Under the pieces are notes generated by a model. The model did no database searches and had not been told where the DNA came from. It saw only the letters and a program-made list of their open reading frames with translations. A stretch of DNA of 64,000 bases from Limnoperna fortunei (Eukaryota; Mollusca; Bivalvia; Mytilida; Modiolidae), in assembly GCA_944474755.1 (NCBI GenBank), contig OX104115.1:32995080-33059079 (forward strand), given 5' to 3'. Numbering within the stretch: position 1 is the first letter of the stretch; the number at the start of each line of letters is the position of its first letter. This document shows positions 35,305-46,117 of this stretch, piece by piece. Position numbers and translations under genes: made by a program.

Positions 35305-37636
35305 GCTCACCTGACCCAAAGGGTCATGTGAGCTATTGCCATCACTTGGCGTCCGTCGTCGTCCGTCGTCGTCGTCGTCGTCGTCGTTAACTTTTCTTCA
35401 AAAATCTTCTCCTTCAAAACCACTGAAGGGATTGCTGTGAAACTTTGCACATATCATGAGTAAAATGTCCTCTGCCAAGTTTGCACAAATCATGGCCTAA
35501 GACCAACCAACATGGCCGCCATGGCTAAAAATAGAACAAGGGGGTCAAAATACAGTTTTTGGCTTATAGTTCAAAAAGTATAACAGATACAGAAAAACCA
35601 AAGAGACCTTCCTTCTTCAGCATCAAAAGTTCTACAAAACACTTAATAGGGTCAAAGTTGTATGATGACTCCTAGTAGGAGTTATTGCCCTTTAATTGTC
35701 AAAATTGATGATTTTTGCCATTTTTGCCTCAAAATCTTGAAAAATATTAGAACTAGAGAAAAAGTTAGCATTGCTTTATTGTTTTGCTCTATGAGGGCTA
35801 CAAAAATGACTTTAGGGTCAAGATTGTCTGATTAACCGTTTAAGAGTTATTCCCCTTGAACTGTTTTTATTTTAATCGGTTTTAATTGATTTTTTAAAAT
35901 CTTCTCCTCTGAAACAACTTAAAAGGACTGCTTTGAAACTTTGTACACGTCATCCGTCAAATGTCCTCAACCAAGTTTGCAGATTAACCAACATGGCCAC
36001 CATGGCTAAAAATAGGATGGGGGGGGGGCGGTAAAATACAGTTTTTGGCTTATATTTAAAAAAGTGTAACAGATACATGTAAACCGAAGAGACATGCCTT
36101 CATCTGCATCAAAAGCTCTACGAAAAACTCCATTGGGTTGAAGTTGTATGATGACTCCTTATAGGAGTTATTGCCCTTTAATTGTCGAAATTGATTATTT
36201 TTGACATGTTTGCCTCAAAATCTTGAAAATTATTAGAACTAGAGAAAAAGTTAGCATTGCTTAATTGTTCTGCTCTATGAGGGCTACAAAAATGACTTTA
36301 GAGTCAAGATTGTCTGATGAACCGTTTAGGAATTATTCTCCTTGAAAATTTTTGTAATCAATTTTACTTGATTTTAAAAAATCTTCTCCTCTTACACCAA
36401 TGAAAGGACTGCTTTGAAACATTGCACACATCATCTTTAGGATGTCCTCTACCAAAATTGTGCAAATCATGACACCTGGCTACCTACCTAGCTACATTGG
36501 ATTAAAATAGAAAAAATGAAAAAAAAAGGGGGGGGGGGGTTGAGAGAGTTTTCGACTGATAGTAAAAAAGAGTATAACAGGTACAGCAAATTTGAAGTGA
36601 ACCTCCCTTCTCCCTCTAACCATCAAAAGATCCTCCTTATAGGAGTTATTTCCCTTAAAAGGTGAAAATTAATGATTTTTGCAGAATTGTTGGGCAATTT
36701 CTTATAGCAAAGAAAAGCTGGATAAAAAAGGGTTGTTTGGTTTCAGGTTCAGGTGAGCGATACAGGCTCCTGGGAGCCTCTAGTTTGGTTTATGTCCTGT
36801 TACTAAAAAAACATATAACAGATAGAGTAAAACTGTCTATTGCAAAAATGATCAGCTATTCAAGGCCTACAATTCACTGTATTGGTCTGTAATTGTAAGA
36901 TGACTCCTTATAGGAGTAATTGCCCTTAAATGGCATTTGTTTTTTAATTTTCCGTTTTTGTCCTGTAACTTAAAAACCATAACGGCTAGAAATGATCAGC
37001 AATAAAAGCACCACAATTCACATCACTTAATTGGTTTGAAAATGTCAGATGACTCCTTATAGGAGTTATTTCCCATAAATAGCATTTTTTTTTAATGAAA
37101 TGATCAGCAATACAAGCCTTACAATTCACATTATAAATCTGAAAATGTCAGATGACTACTAATAGTAGTTATTGCCCTTAAATGGCAATTTTATATGAAA
37201 TTTTCCGTTTTTGTCCTCTACATTAGAAGCCATAAAAGCTTGAGTGAAATTATAAAATAGCAAAAATGATCAGCAATAAAAGCCCTACAGTTCATTTATC
37301 TGGTCTGAAATTTATAGATGACTCCATATAGGAGTTATTGCCCTTAAATCACATTTTTTAATGAAAATTTCCATTTTTGTCCTGTAACTTGAAAACTATA
37401 ACAGCAAGCTTGAAACTGTGAGTTGCACAAATAATACGCAAAGCAAGGCCTACAAATCATTGTTTAGTCCAAAATTGCTAGAGGACTCTTTATAGGTGTT
37501 ATTGCCCTTTATTGCGAATTTGAACAAATAATCATTTTTTGTATTATAAATTAATCTATAACACACCTTGTGTAAAACTGTCAATTTCTAAATTTTTGGG
37601 TTCCAGGTGAGCGATTACAGGCTCCTGGGACCCTCT
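35305..37636 (+). mobile_element. Hairpin-ended non-autonomous element(s), AGCTCACCTG family
   Basis: The 5' end folds into a long hairpin: TAGCTCACCTGACCC-AA-AGGGTCATGTGAGCTA (35,303-35,335, one mismatch). (GTC/CGT)n follows at 35,342-35,387. The body is repetitive, with 'ttgaaactttgcacat', 'accaacatggccgccatggctaaaa', 'tatgatgactcctta.taggagttattgccctt'. A first 3' end, CAGGTGAGCGATACAGGCTC + GGGAGCCT + CTAG, is at 36,752-36,784. A second set of body units then ends in the same way at 37,605-37,636. This is one composite or two overlapping copies. The ends GCTCACCTG / CAGGTGAGC are inverted. G-runs at 36,010 and 36,526 vary in length. Confidence 0.75.
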
Positions 37637-37897
37637 TTTTTTATTTTACACATTACCTCTTGTTTATTGTTTTCGTATACTGATTTTAAGCCCAAATATG
37701 AAACGAAAACTTGAAGAACACCACAATAAAAACAAGGATATCAAGGAAAACCACTGGGACATTTTTTTTCAAGCATGGCCACAATCATCCTTAGGGTTCC
37801 TAGTTTCAAATGTGTTCCCAGGGTGTTGATAAATGAAAATGAATGGCCACAAAAAGTAGAAAAGTGGTGTCAGCACATGATTTTGGTCAATAATATA

Positions 37898-38147
37898 AGG
37901 GCCTGTGCCACTTTGTGGCGGACGCCCTATAGTGATCAGTCTGTCCGTCCGTGTGTCCGTGCGTTTGTCCGAACTAATTGTGTACGGGCTGTAACTGCTT
38001 TATCTTTTGAGGTAGGCTTTTGAGAATGTGGGTAGATAATATCAAGGCGATGTGTCGCATACCAAGGTCGATGACCTTTACCTTGACCTCAAGGTCGGCG
38101 GGGCCCACAGATGGGTACTATCTGACTGATATCTAGTTATATAAACT
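37898..38147 (+). mobile_element. Short copy of the CCGCCAC..GTGGCGG family
   Basis: Starts GTGCCACTTTGTGGCGGACGCC and CTATAGTGATCAGTCTGTCC, has 'gaggtaggcttttgag' and 'tatcaaggcgatgtgtcgcat' once, and ends AAGGTCGGCGGGGCCCAC then CTGATATCTAG TT. It has one internal unit where 29,919-30,463 has about three. The frame 37,775-38,023 overlaps it and is rejected. Confidence 0.75.
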
Positions 38148-39300
38148 ATAATAGCCATCGAGAAAACCGTTACGGCAAATTGATCAGTACATTAATGTCT
38201 ACAATAATTGATAGTAGTCTGAAGTTGTGTAATGGTTTCTTGTAGGAGTTATTGACCTTTAATGACGATTTTTGACAAATTATCAGTTTTTACAGTATAA
38301 CTTGAAAACTATAAGAGCTAGAGTGAAACTGTGCAGTGCTTTAATTATCAGCAAGACGATGGCTACAAAACACTTTCTTGGCCCAAAATTGTCAAACCAC
38401 TCCTTAAATGACAATTTTCTGTGAAATTTTCCGTTTTGTACTGTAAGTGTAACTTAAACTTAAGTGCTTCAATTCCCCTTATTACTCTGAAATTATCAGA
38501 TGACTCCTTATAGGAAATATTGCTAAGTAATGACGATTTTTATCCGCAAGTCGAAGACGGGTCGTATTATGGGAACATCTATGGCGGTCGAGCGGCGTCT
38601 ACATCGATGTTCTCTCTCTAACTCAAAGTTGGTTTTTGATCAACTTGAAACTTGGGGAAAATGTTTATGGGTATACTAAGTTCGATAACCTGCTAAATCA
38701 CTTCTGCAACATCAGAGTTATGGCAAGGCTCAATTATTCAGACGCTTTAATTACATCTTACTGTGACGTCATTTTGTAAGTAAAGATATTTTGTTATGGC
38801 TTTCCTGGTCTAAATATCGAGCCATAAAAATAGAGTTATTATTTTGTCTCCACCTTTTGGTACCGAAATTACAACAAGGTTATCGCAGACGCAATTTTAT
38901 ATGCGTCTGGGTGATCGAGACTAAGTTATGGCCTTTTATTTATACAAGAAATTTAAAATTCGTCTTGTCCGCTTTCTTACTCAAGCATTTGTTGTTCAAT
39001 TTTTATGAATCTAATATATTATATCTCGGCCAGGTTTAAAAACCATCTAAATGACTTCAGCCACTTCAGAATTATGACCCTTTATACAGAAAATGAAAAA
39101 CTCTACTTTGATCGCTTTCTAACTCAAACAGTTATCCGATCTTCATGAAATTTAGGGTAAAATGTTTATGGGAATAATATCTCAGCAAAGTTCAATAATT
39201 AGCCAAATGACTTCAGTCACTTCGGAGTTATGGGTCTTTATTTAAAATGTTTCCATGTTTCAATCATGGCTGAAAGAAACGAGACTCGTAACAAAACTGA
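38148..39300. repeat. Remnants of two further repeat families
   Basis: 38,150-38,530 resembles the body of the AGCTCACCTG family ('tgtaggagttattgacctttaa', 'agagctagagtgaaactgt'). 38,545-39,300 is a different, repetitive unit set: 'ctctctctaactcaaa', 'tgaaacttggggaaaatgtttatggg', 'aatgacttcagccacttcagaattatg' occurring two to three times. No coding sequence; the frame at 38,791-39,039 is in these units. Confidence 0.5.
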
Positions 39301-40092
39301 CTTATCTCGATGTAACTAGTGAAAACTATCCATTGAAATAGATTTTACGGGAAACACGCATTTTTAGGTTAAAGTGTTCAAAAGTTGTTTTATGCAAAAT
39401 TATGAGTCGAAAAATTAGTCTATCACTGTTTTAAATCACGATATTGCTTTCCAAACGTTTTGTACCTACAGTCGATAAATGAAGAAAAAAATAAAATAGT
39501 ACATTAATGTGTAGATCGGGAAGTCGTTATTTAAAGAACGTTTCTGGTAATTTTCATCACGATATGTTGCCAAACTACAGAGATACTTAGGTTTTTTAAG
39601 GGTGCCTTATGTCACGTAAAACACATGGCAAATTATGGCAAATTTTTTCAAGGCAATGAAAATGCGCGCGGGAATCAAACATGGGCAACAGAAATTCACG
39701 AAAAAAAACCAATTCAGTAATGAAAGTGTTAAAATGGATATTTCATCTTCCTTCTTTTGCAGTTTGCAGAATTTAGTTGAATATTAATTTAAGGAATAGC
39801 GTAGAATTATGTAAGAGTAGCCATGAGTCATGCTTTTTAGTATTTTTTACACGCTTGTCATTAATAGTGGATAAAAATTGTTAACGTTGACAAAATAAGT
39901 CAGGAATATGCTTTAAAGTCAACCTTTGATTAGTTGACTATGAAAAAAAAATCATACATCTTAATAAATGGTAAACTTTCATTTTTGTTCGATCTCTTCT
40001 TTAAATAATTGTAAAAAGGTTGACGCTTGATATATCAACCTTGCCAATACCAACATTCTGTACTTTTAAGCAAACTTGTATATTTCTTCCAG
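39301..40092. other. Intron 1 sequence before lectin exon 2
   Basis: AT-rich; nothing recognised except the splice acceptor tract TATTTCTTCCAG at 40,081-40,092. Confidence 0.4.
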
Positions 40093-40323
40093 TAAATATG
40101 GTAAGATATGGAACTACTACACAGAGTACAACATTGACATATAATGTTACACCATTTACATCATTTAGTGCACAGCTTGCCGTCACAGGTCCAGCAACAA
40201 ATGATTTTCTGTCCATGTCATGTTCTAGCACAATGGATCGTAATTACTTAGACGCGTGGTGGAAGATCACGTTCATTGATGTAATGTTTTATACAACTGT
40301 CCTGATTTTTGGTCGGAAAGACT
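40093..40323 (+). CDS. Exon 2 of secreted lectin: N-terminal half of F-type lectin (FTP) domain
   Basis: Acceptor TTCTTCCAG at 40,092 and donor GTAAGT at 40,324; 231 bp, phase 1 to phase 1. It reads VNMVRYGTTTQSTTLTY, then SAQLAVTGPATNDFLSMSC, then AWWKITF and VLIFGRKD. This follows the FTP/F5-8C order: start strand, 'T-Q-S-S' type motif, 'A-V-D-G' loop (here AVTG, Asp to Thr), N-D-F, SC, 'WW-x-V/I' strand and 'I-F-G-R' strand. The family binds fucose in secreted lectins. The Asp-to-Thr change in the AVDG loop may alter metal binding, and sugar binding cannot be confirmed. The opposite-strand frame at 40,001-40,231 is a shadow. Confidence 0.85.
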
Positions 40324-41235
40324 GTAAGTTAGATTAAATCAGAGAATACAAAAATTACTTAAATTTAAAGGTTGACAACAGCTTAGGGAATTAAGGTACG
40401 GCTATGCAGAGTATCACCTATAGACTAGGAATTATTTTAAACCAAAAGCACGTACGAACAAGCACTAAATTGCTAACTATCTTTTCTGTAAAATATATTA
40501 TTTGTTACATTTATGTACATTTTCAATTGAGTTCAAAAAGCGACGTTTCGTCCTGTACATATATGAGGATATGAAATAAGGGTCAAGTCGGCACACACAT
40601 TATAGCCTAATTTTCGATTATCGGAGTATTTTCGTTCACTGCGAAGCTGTACCACAACTGCACAACATATTGCTAGAGATGCCAGGTCAAATCAAAATAA
40701 TTGTTACTAATTTATGATTGTATGATAACTTGGACGCAAATGCACAAGAAACAGTTTAAGCATTGCCGGTTAAAAAGCTGTGAAGATTTAAATTTAGTAA
40801 GTTTATGCTTATATTTTTCCACGATGACCGCCATGGTAAAATGCACCTTTCTGGACTTTTTTAATGATATATGTCATTTATATCTCTGTTTGCCATAGAT
40901 TTACACATGTTTCTCTAGAAGGACCAATGATAACTCCATGTTGGTATGCAATATACAAAAATAAAATTGTCAAAACCCCTGTTTTGTTATGACAACCAAT
41001 CGAAATACAGATTTTCGGGATTTTTGTCCCAGATCGCAAAATGTCGCAGAGACATTGTTTTCCTCTTCGTCTGTATGTCCGCAGCACTTTGTGGACGCAT
41101 CTTTTCTGAAACGGTTTGGCCGATTGCTTCGATATTTTGTAGGATTAATAGTTATGTGTAGATGTACATACTATACCTTTATTTTAATTTGTCCAAATTT
41201 TAAAAAATTTTATGGGACCGTTTCAGCACTATAAT
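40324..41235. other. Start of lectin intron 2, no element recognised
   Basis: AT-rich. Overlapping frames around 40,880-41,234 on both strands have no support. Confidence 0.35.
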
Positions 41236-42470
41236 ATACGTCAAAGGGTCAGAGGAGCTATTGTCATCACTTTGCGTCCGTCGTCGTCGTCGGTGTCTAA
41301 ACGTTTTGAATTTTAATGTTCTTCTCTTAAACCACTTGGCCAGTTGAAACTAAACTTGGCCATAATGTTCATTGGATGGACCTTTAAAAAGTTTGTGTTT
41401 TTTATTGGATTGGAAAACTAATATGGCCGCTACCGAAGGACTTAGTTAAACATAGGACCCTATGGGTGAAAAGTAAAAAAAGCAACTTCTCTGAAACCGG
41501 TTAACCAATAAAAACAAAACTCATTAGCAATATTGTTTGGATGGTCCTCTATCAAGTTTATGGTTTTTTTTATATGCCAATTGGAAATTCAAAATGGCCG
41601 CCACCGCAGGACGTACATGTAGTTTTGCATTGGATCCTATGGGAAAAAGGTAAAAAAAATGCTTCTTTTCTGAAACTGGTTAACCAATCGAAACAAAATT
41701 TACTACCAATGATTCTTGGATGGTCCTCTATGACTTTTATGTTTTTTATGCAAATCCGAAAATCAAAATGGCCACCACTGCAGGACTTAGTTAAACATAG
41801 GACCCCATAGGAAAAGTTTTTAAATTGCTTCTTTTTTGAAACCGGTTAACCAATAGAAAATAAACTTACTAGCAATATTGTTTGGATGGTCCTCTAAAAA
41901 GTTTGTTTTAATGTCAATTGGAAATTCAAAATGGCCACCGCTGCAGGACTTTGTTTAACATTGGACCCTATGTGAAAAAAGTAAAAAAAGGCTTCTTTTC
42001 GAAAACCGGTTAACCAATCGAAACAAAACTTACTATCAATTATGCTTGGATGGTCTTCTATTATGTTTATTGTTTTTATGCCAATTGGAAAATCAAAATG
42101 GCCGCCACCGCAGGACTTAGTTTTACATAGTCCTTATGGTAAGATGTTTTAAAGGGCTACTTCTCTGAAACTGGTGAACTAATGGAAACAAAAATTACAA
42201 GCAATATTGTTTGGTTGGTTCTCTATCAAGTTTATGTTTGTTATGCCACAGCATGACTTAGTTTAACATTGGTCCCTAAGGGAAAATTAAAAGAAAAACG
42301 TTTTCTTCTCTGAAACTAGTTAACCACTGGAAACAAAACTTACTGTCAATATTGTTTGAATATTAAAAATTTATTGAAAATAACAGGACCTAGTTTAACT
42401 TCAGGGAAATGTTATTTTTATTCCCTATAAAATCAGGTGAGCGATACAGGCTCTTAAGAGCCTGTAGTTT
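41236..42470 (+). mobile_element. Hairpin-ended repeat element, AGCTCACCTG family relative
   Basis: 5': AAAGGGTCAGAGGAGCTATTG, then GCGTCCGTCGTCGTCGTCGG. Body: six or so units of about 160-170 bp with 'tctctgaaaccggttaaccaat', 'aaacttac...caatattgtttggatggtcctct' and 'aaaatggccgccaccgcaggac'. 3': CAGGTGAGCGATACAGGCTC, TTAAGAGCCT, GTAGTTT at 42,430-42,470, with compensatory change in the hairpin stem relative to the other copies (AGGCTCTTAAGAGCCT). The 5' hairpin is incomplete. Confidence 0.75.
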
Positions 42471-42734
42471 TCAAGTCGTACATATTCGAACACCTTTGGG
42501 AGTCTAATATTGGACTGCCATTCGTATAACAAACAAAAAGTGCATTGTTGGGCACAGTGAACCACAATTTTAACAAAAATCTCATTACTTTATTTACATA
42601 TCATTTCATCATTATAGGGAAGGTCTTTGATCTGTCACGTAGTCTAAAAAGTATAGTCACTGAAAGCTTCAAACTGTTATTTTATTTTCCACTCGAAAAC
42701 GTCAATTATAAACACCTAAATTTTTGGCCGTCGA
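42471..42734. other. Unassigned spacer
   Basis: No recognised feature. The plus frame 42,545-42,760 ends inside the antisense of the transposase remnant and is rejected. Confidence 0.35.
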
Positions 42735-42980
42735 ATGATATCGGGTATATCCACCGTTAGCATAAATGGCTGCTGCTACCCTGCGCAGCATACTGCAAGT
42801 AAGGCGTCTAATTTGTTGAAGCGTTATTTGTCGCCATTCCCGGTGTAATTGAGCTTCCAAATGTTGCAAATTCTGTGGAGGAGGTTACAGAGCTTGTAAT
42901 TGCCTTCCCAATTGATCCCATAGATGCTCTATTGTGTTGAGATCTGGACTTCTTGCAGGCCACGGAAGAGTGATTTCATC
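42735..42980 (-). pseudogene. Tc1/mariner transposase C-terminal remnant
   Basis: On the minus strand the translation reads LPWPARSPDLNTIEHLWDQL, containing the family's catalytic Glu in the 'NxIEHLWD' motif. A TAA stop follows after GRQLQAL. The frame resumes with QNLQHLEAQLHREW, IRRLTCSMLRRV and AIYANGGYTRY, the usual C-terminal end. The upstream DDE part is absent, so this is a truncated dead copy. It differs in sequence from the Tc1 element at 61.7 kb. Confidence 0.8.
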
Positions 42981-43025
42981 TTAACCCAAAATAGTTGCTT
43001 CATCCCAGTCCGCCAGCCGCCACTA
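42981..43025 (-). repeat. Inverse fragment of the 443-bp tandem unit
   Basis: AACCCAAAATAGTTGCTTC and CCAGTCCGCCAGCCGCC are the reverse complement of GGTGGCGGACTGGGAAGCAACTATTTTGGGTT at 43,412-43,449 and 43,858-43,889. A piece of the repeat therefore lies head-on to the array, abutting the Tc1 remnant. Confidence 0.8.
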
Positions 43026-43288
43026 AGGCCATTCGTTGGTCAGTCTTTGTCTTAATTTTGACAAGAAACACCGTCATTTGTATCGTTGCATAATCTTCTA
43101 GACTAATATTATATTATTTTTTGTTTATGCTGTATCGTCATGTTTGTCGATCCGATACTTAATAAGCTTACTGGTTGGTATATCCTTTAGACTTTTTATA
43201 TAAGATTTTGAACTACCTGTATTGTGTATTTACATGATCCCAGTGATCCATTGCCAAATGAAAAAATACTTTAAGCATTTAGAGTTAA

Positions 43289-43332
43289 ACGCCACTGATC
43301 AGTCTTAAGTAGACGAAACCCGCGTCTGGCGT
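43289..43332 (+). ncRNA. Hammerhead ribozyme, degenerate copy
   Basis: Same layout as the copy at 43,732: ACGCCA...TGGCGT outer stem and GTCT-TAAGT-AGAC stem II. However, the conserved CTGATGA reads CTGATCA (43,295-43,301), and the small stem III has a C-C mismatch (ACCCGCGT). Loss of the conserved G should abolish activity. Confidence 0.75.
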
Positions 43333-43731
43333 GATGAATTTGTCACCGTGGTAATTTTGAATACATCTTGTTTAAATATTTGAGCAAAGCCAAGTAACTG
43401 CACGGCACGTCCGCGGGTGGCGGACTGGGAAGCAACTATTTTGGGTTAAGTTGGAATGAGAAAGTTTAAGATCAAAATGCAATGACTTGTTTACGTCATT
43501 TATTTATATTGATATGTTGCATAATCTTCTAGACTTATATATTATTTTTTTTTGTTTATGCTGTATCGTCAACGTTTGTCGATCCGATACTTAATAAGCT
43601 TACTGGTTGGTATATCCGTTAGACTTTTTATATAATGATTTGAACTACCTGTATTGTGTATTTACACGATCCCAGTGGACTTATATTATTCCATCGCCAA
43701 ATGAAAAAATGCTTTAAGCATTTAGAGTTAA

Positions 43732-43775
43732 ACGCCACTGATGAGTCTTAAGTAGACGAAACGCGCGTCTGGCGT
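43732..43775 (+). ncRNA. Hammerhead ribozyme, intact core
   Basis: The elements in order are: stem I strand ACGCCA (43,732-43,737); CTGATGA (43,738-43,744); stem II GTCT-TAAGT-AGAC (43,745-43,757); GAAA (43,758-43,761); a minimal stem III of three pairs with a two-base loop (A-C-G/C-G-T, 43,761-43,768); cleavage triplet GTC (43,767-43,769); and stem I strand TGGCGT (43,770-43,775), fully complementary to ACGCCA. All invariant hammerhead core positions are present. The open end is stem I, so type I is the best description. A two- or three-bp stem III suggests activity as a dimer or on tandem transcripts (inference). Confidence 0.88.
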
Positions 43776-44169
43776 AATGAATTTGTCCCCTTGGTAATTT
43801 TGAAAACATCTTTTTGTAATATTTGAGCAAAGCCAAGTAACAACACGGCACGTCCGCGGGTGGCGGACTGGGAAGCAACTATTTTGGGTTAAGTTGGAAT
43901 GAGAAAGTTTAAGATCAATATGTTATGACTTGTTTACGTCATTTATTTATATTGACATTCAATGACTAAGGCCATTCGTTGGTCAGTCTTTGTCTAAATT
44001 TTGTCAAGAAACATCGTCATTTGTATCGTTGCATAATCGTCTAGACTTATATATATATATTTAAAAGGCGTCGTCAACACTTTATTGAACCTTTTGCTTG
44101 ATATCTTTGTAAGCTTTAGCCCTAGGTCCATCACATTTGGTCTAGCAGTATTTTATGATTAGTACTTGT

Positions 44170-44775
44170 CAGTCAGTCACATCACCTTGACCTCAATAGT
44201 GACTACGTTAAAGTTTTTGGATTAGGGCAGTTCCTCTGTAACAATGCATGGTAGGATGACAATATTTGGTACAAAGGTTGCTGATAAATAGTGCATGACT
44301 GTCGGGTAGTTATAACCTGACCTTGAACTTAATGTTACATTCCAGCGACTACGTTAAAGTTCTTGTATTAGGGCAGTTCATATGTAACCTTGTATGGTAG
44401 GATGTTAGTATTTGGTATATAGGTTGCTGATGAATAGTACATTACTGTCTGGCAGGTGTCACCTGACCTTAACCTCAATTTAACGGTCCACCGACTATGT
44501 TAAGGTTTTGTATTGATGCAGTTCCTCTGTAACCATGCATGGTAGAATGACAAGGTTGCTGTCTTGTAGGTGTCACCTGACCTTGACGACAATTTCACGG
44601 TCCAGCGACTATGTTAAAGTTTTTGGAGTGGGTCCGTTTCTCTGTAACCATGAATTGTAAATTTTAAATGATAACAATTTAATGTTATTTACGTAATGCT
44701 TATTACGTTATTTTTTCGTTACTGATGCAGAATGCAGGCGTGACATTTTTCTTTTTCCACACTTGTTGTTTATCT
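44170..44775 (+). repeat. Tandem repeat related to 20,680-20,915 (about four units)
   Basis: Units contain 'cctgaccttgacctcaatt.aacggtcca', 'gcgactacgttaaagttttt', 'ggcagttcctctgtaaccatgcatggtagga' and 'ggttgctgat.aatagt'. Unit starts lie near 44,186, 44,321, 44,463 and 44,577. After the last unit the sequence matches the end of the single copy at 20.8 kb (ACGTAATGCTTAT, GTTACTGATGC.GAAT). So the array expanded within the element. Confidence 0.7.
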
Positions 44776-44966
44776 GCTATTTCTATGAAAAATTTCGAAA
44801 TTGTTTATGTGATGAATGTTTACTACAGTATGTTATGTCAGCGAATGTGCAAACTTTTATTAATAATGCCAATGTATTCTTTATATTTATTTTATACCAT
44901 GCATATGATAGTCCACAATTGATATTTGTCATAATTATTGCTATAATTTAATAATATTTGCTTCAG

Positions 44967-45197
44967 TCAATAATCGTTTAGCTGGATACTCTTTGTACAT
45001 AAGCAATACCAGCAGCACAATTCCCAGTGGCTATCTTTGCTATCATGACGAAGGACCTAATCTTCCATTGATTAACCAGACTGTGATTTGTTATCAACTT
45101 GGATTTTCTCTCATAATTTACCAAAGTCGAAAAACAAGTTTTCCTATTAGTTATTCGTCGTACGCTTGTTTAGAACTATGTGACGTACAAGTATATG
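44967..45197 (+). CDS. Exon 3 of secreted lectin: C-terminal half of F-type lectin domain
   Basis: Acceptor GCTTCAG at 44,966 and donor G|GTATGT at 45,198; again 231 bp and phase 1/1. It reads NNRLAGYSLYISNTSSTIPS, GYLCYHDEGP, TVICYQLGFSLIIYQSR and YACLELCDVQVYG. The 'LAGYSLYISN' strand, paired cysteines, 'G.Y/SLIIY' strand and terminal 'LEL-C-DVQVYG' are the characteristic second half of F5/8C/FTP folds. It joins exactly to exon 2. Two potential N-glycosylation sites (NTS, NQT) are visible. An R-x-x motif for fucose binding is not obvious; RKT could be the equivalent. Confidence 0.88.
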
Positions 45198-46106
45198 GTA
45201 TGTTTTTTTTATACAATTAGATATATATGCTTTCCCGTACAACTACTAAAAGGATTATATTGACATGTTCACATCACCCGCCTTTACTTTGATTTCAATT
45301 GATCATACGAACATCATAATCTAGATCATCTGCGTATGCATCCCCAGGTTAAGTCCACGACAAAACTGTGGACAATTTACCGCATGCATTATATATTGTT
45401 GTGGTTGGTGGGATCAATGTACAAAAGTGACATATCAATCCAGTTTCTTTGTCTTAGCTCCACCCTCTAAGTACCGTCTTTGAAAATTTGGCAGGTCGAA
45501 CAGTAAAAAGTTAACAGACATTTTGCACGAATTTTTCAGACATCCCATATGACCTCTATCGAATATTTGGAACAGGTATGTTGACTGAACGAGCGGAACA
45601 GCTAGGTTAAATTTTGGTAAAAGCTGGTATGTTCCGTTTTCAAAATTACATTAATCTGGATGGAAACTTTTATTGAATTCAATGCGAGGTGCTTTCTTTC
45701 AATGAGACAGTCGGAAGCCCAGCAAAATTGTTTGCAAATAAATGGGAAAAAAATATCACAGAAAGACATTGCATGTGTATTTGTTGTAGTGCATTTTTTG
45801 TTGTATTTTTTAGCCATGCCCATAATATGTAATCTGATTAGTCGACATTGGTAGCACCATGATGTCACAATCAACTGAAAATATTCTTGGAAAACATTAA
45901 GCAATCAGAAAATTAGGATTGTCTGTGTATTTTAAGATGTGGCGCCTATATTAAAATCCTACAATTTACAGTAAACAACAGATTAAAGCATTTTACAGTT
46001 GCTGCATAATACAACATTAGTGTTTTGTCATAAAGCTCTCGCATTTCTTATTCGGCTCAATTCAAGGCAAATGCTCGGCGCGTCCTCGCGTTTCCACAGT
46101 CCCTAT
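45198..46106. other. Lectin intron 3, first part; no element recognised
   Basis: 45,470-45,545 contains a weak relative of the 167-bp unit ('tttgaaaatttggcaggtcgaacagta', 'aatttttcag'). Otherwise nothing. The opposite-strand frames at 45,602-45,904 are unsupported. Confidence 0.35.
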
Positions 46107-46117
46107 GCCCAAGATGC

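Larger units (their letters stand above)
43026..44065 (+). repeat. Tandem repeat of about 443-bp units carrying hammerhead ribozyme cores
   Basis: Shared unit phrases: GGCCATTCGTTGGTCAGTCT, TCATTTGTATCGTTGCATAA, GTCGATCCGATACTTAATAA, GAACTACCTGTATTGTGTAT, the hammerhead core, GAGCAAAGCCAAGTAAC, CGCGGGTGGCGGACTGGGAA and TGTTTACGTCATTTATTTAT. Two full units can be followed (core to core distance 443 bp), with a partial third from 43,930 to 44,065. A more diverged partial unit lies at 46,925-47,170. Small tandem elements with hammerhead motifs are known as retrozymes, and hammerheads also occur in Penelope-like elements; which applies here is inference. Confidence 0.8.

Noticed and set aside
40946..41234. 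Plus frames of 71-81 residues just before the 41.2-kb repeat
   Set aside because: Two different frames over the same DNA, no splice-compatible exon, no domain.
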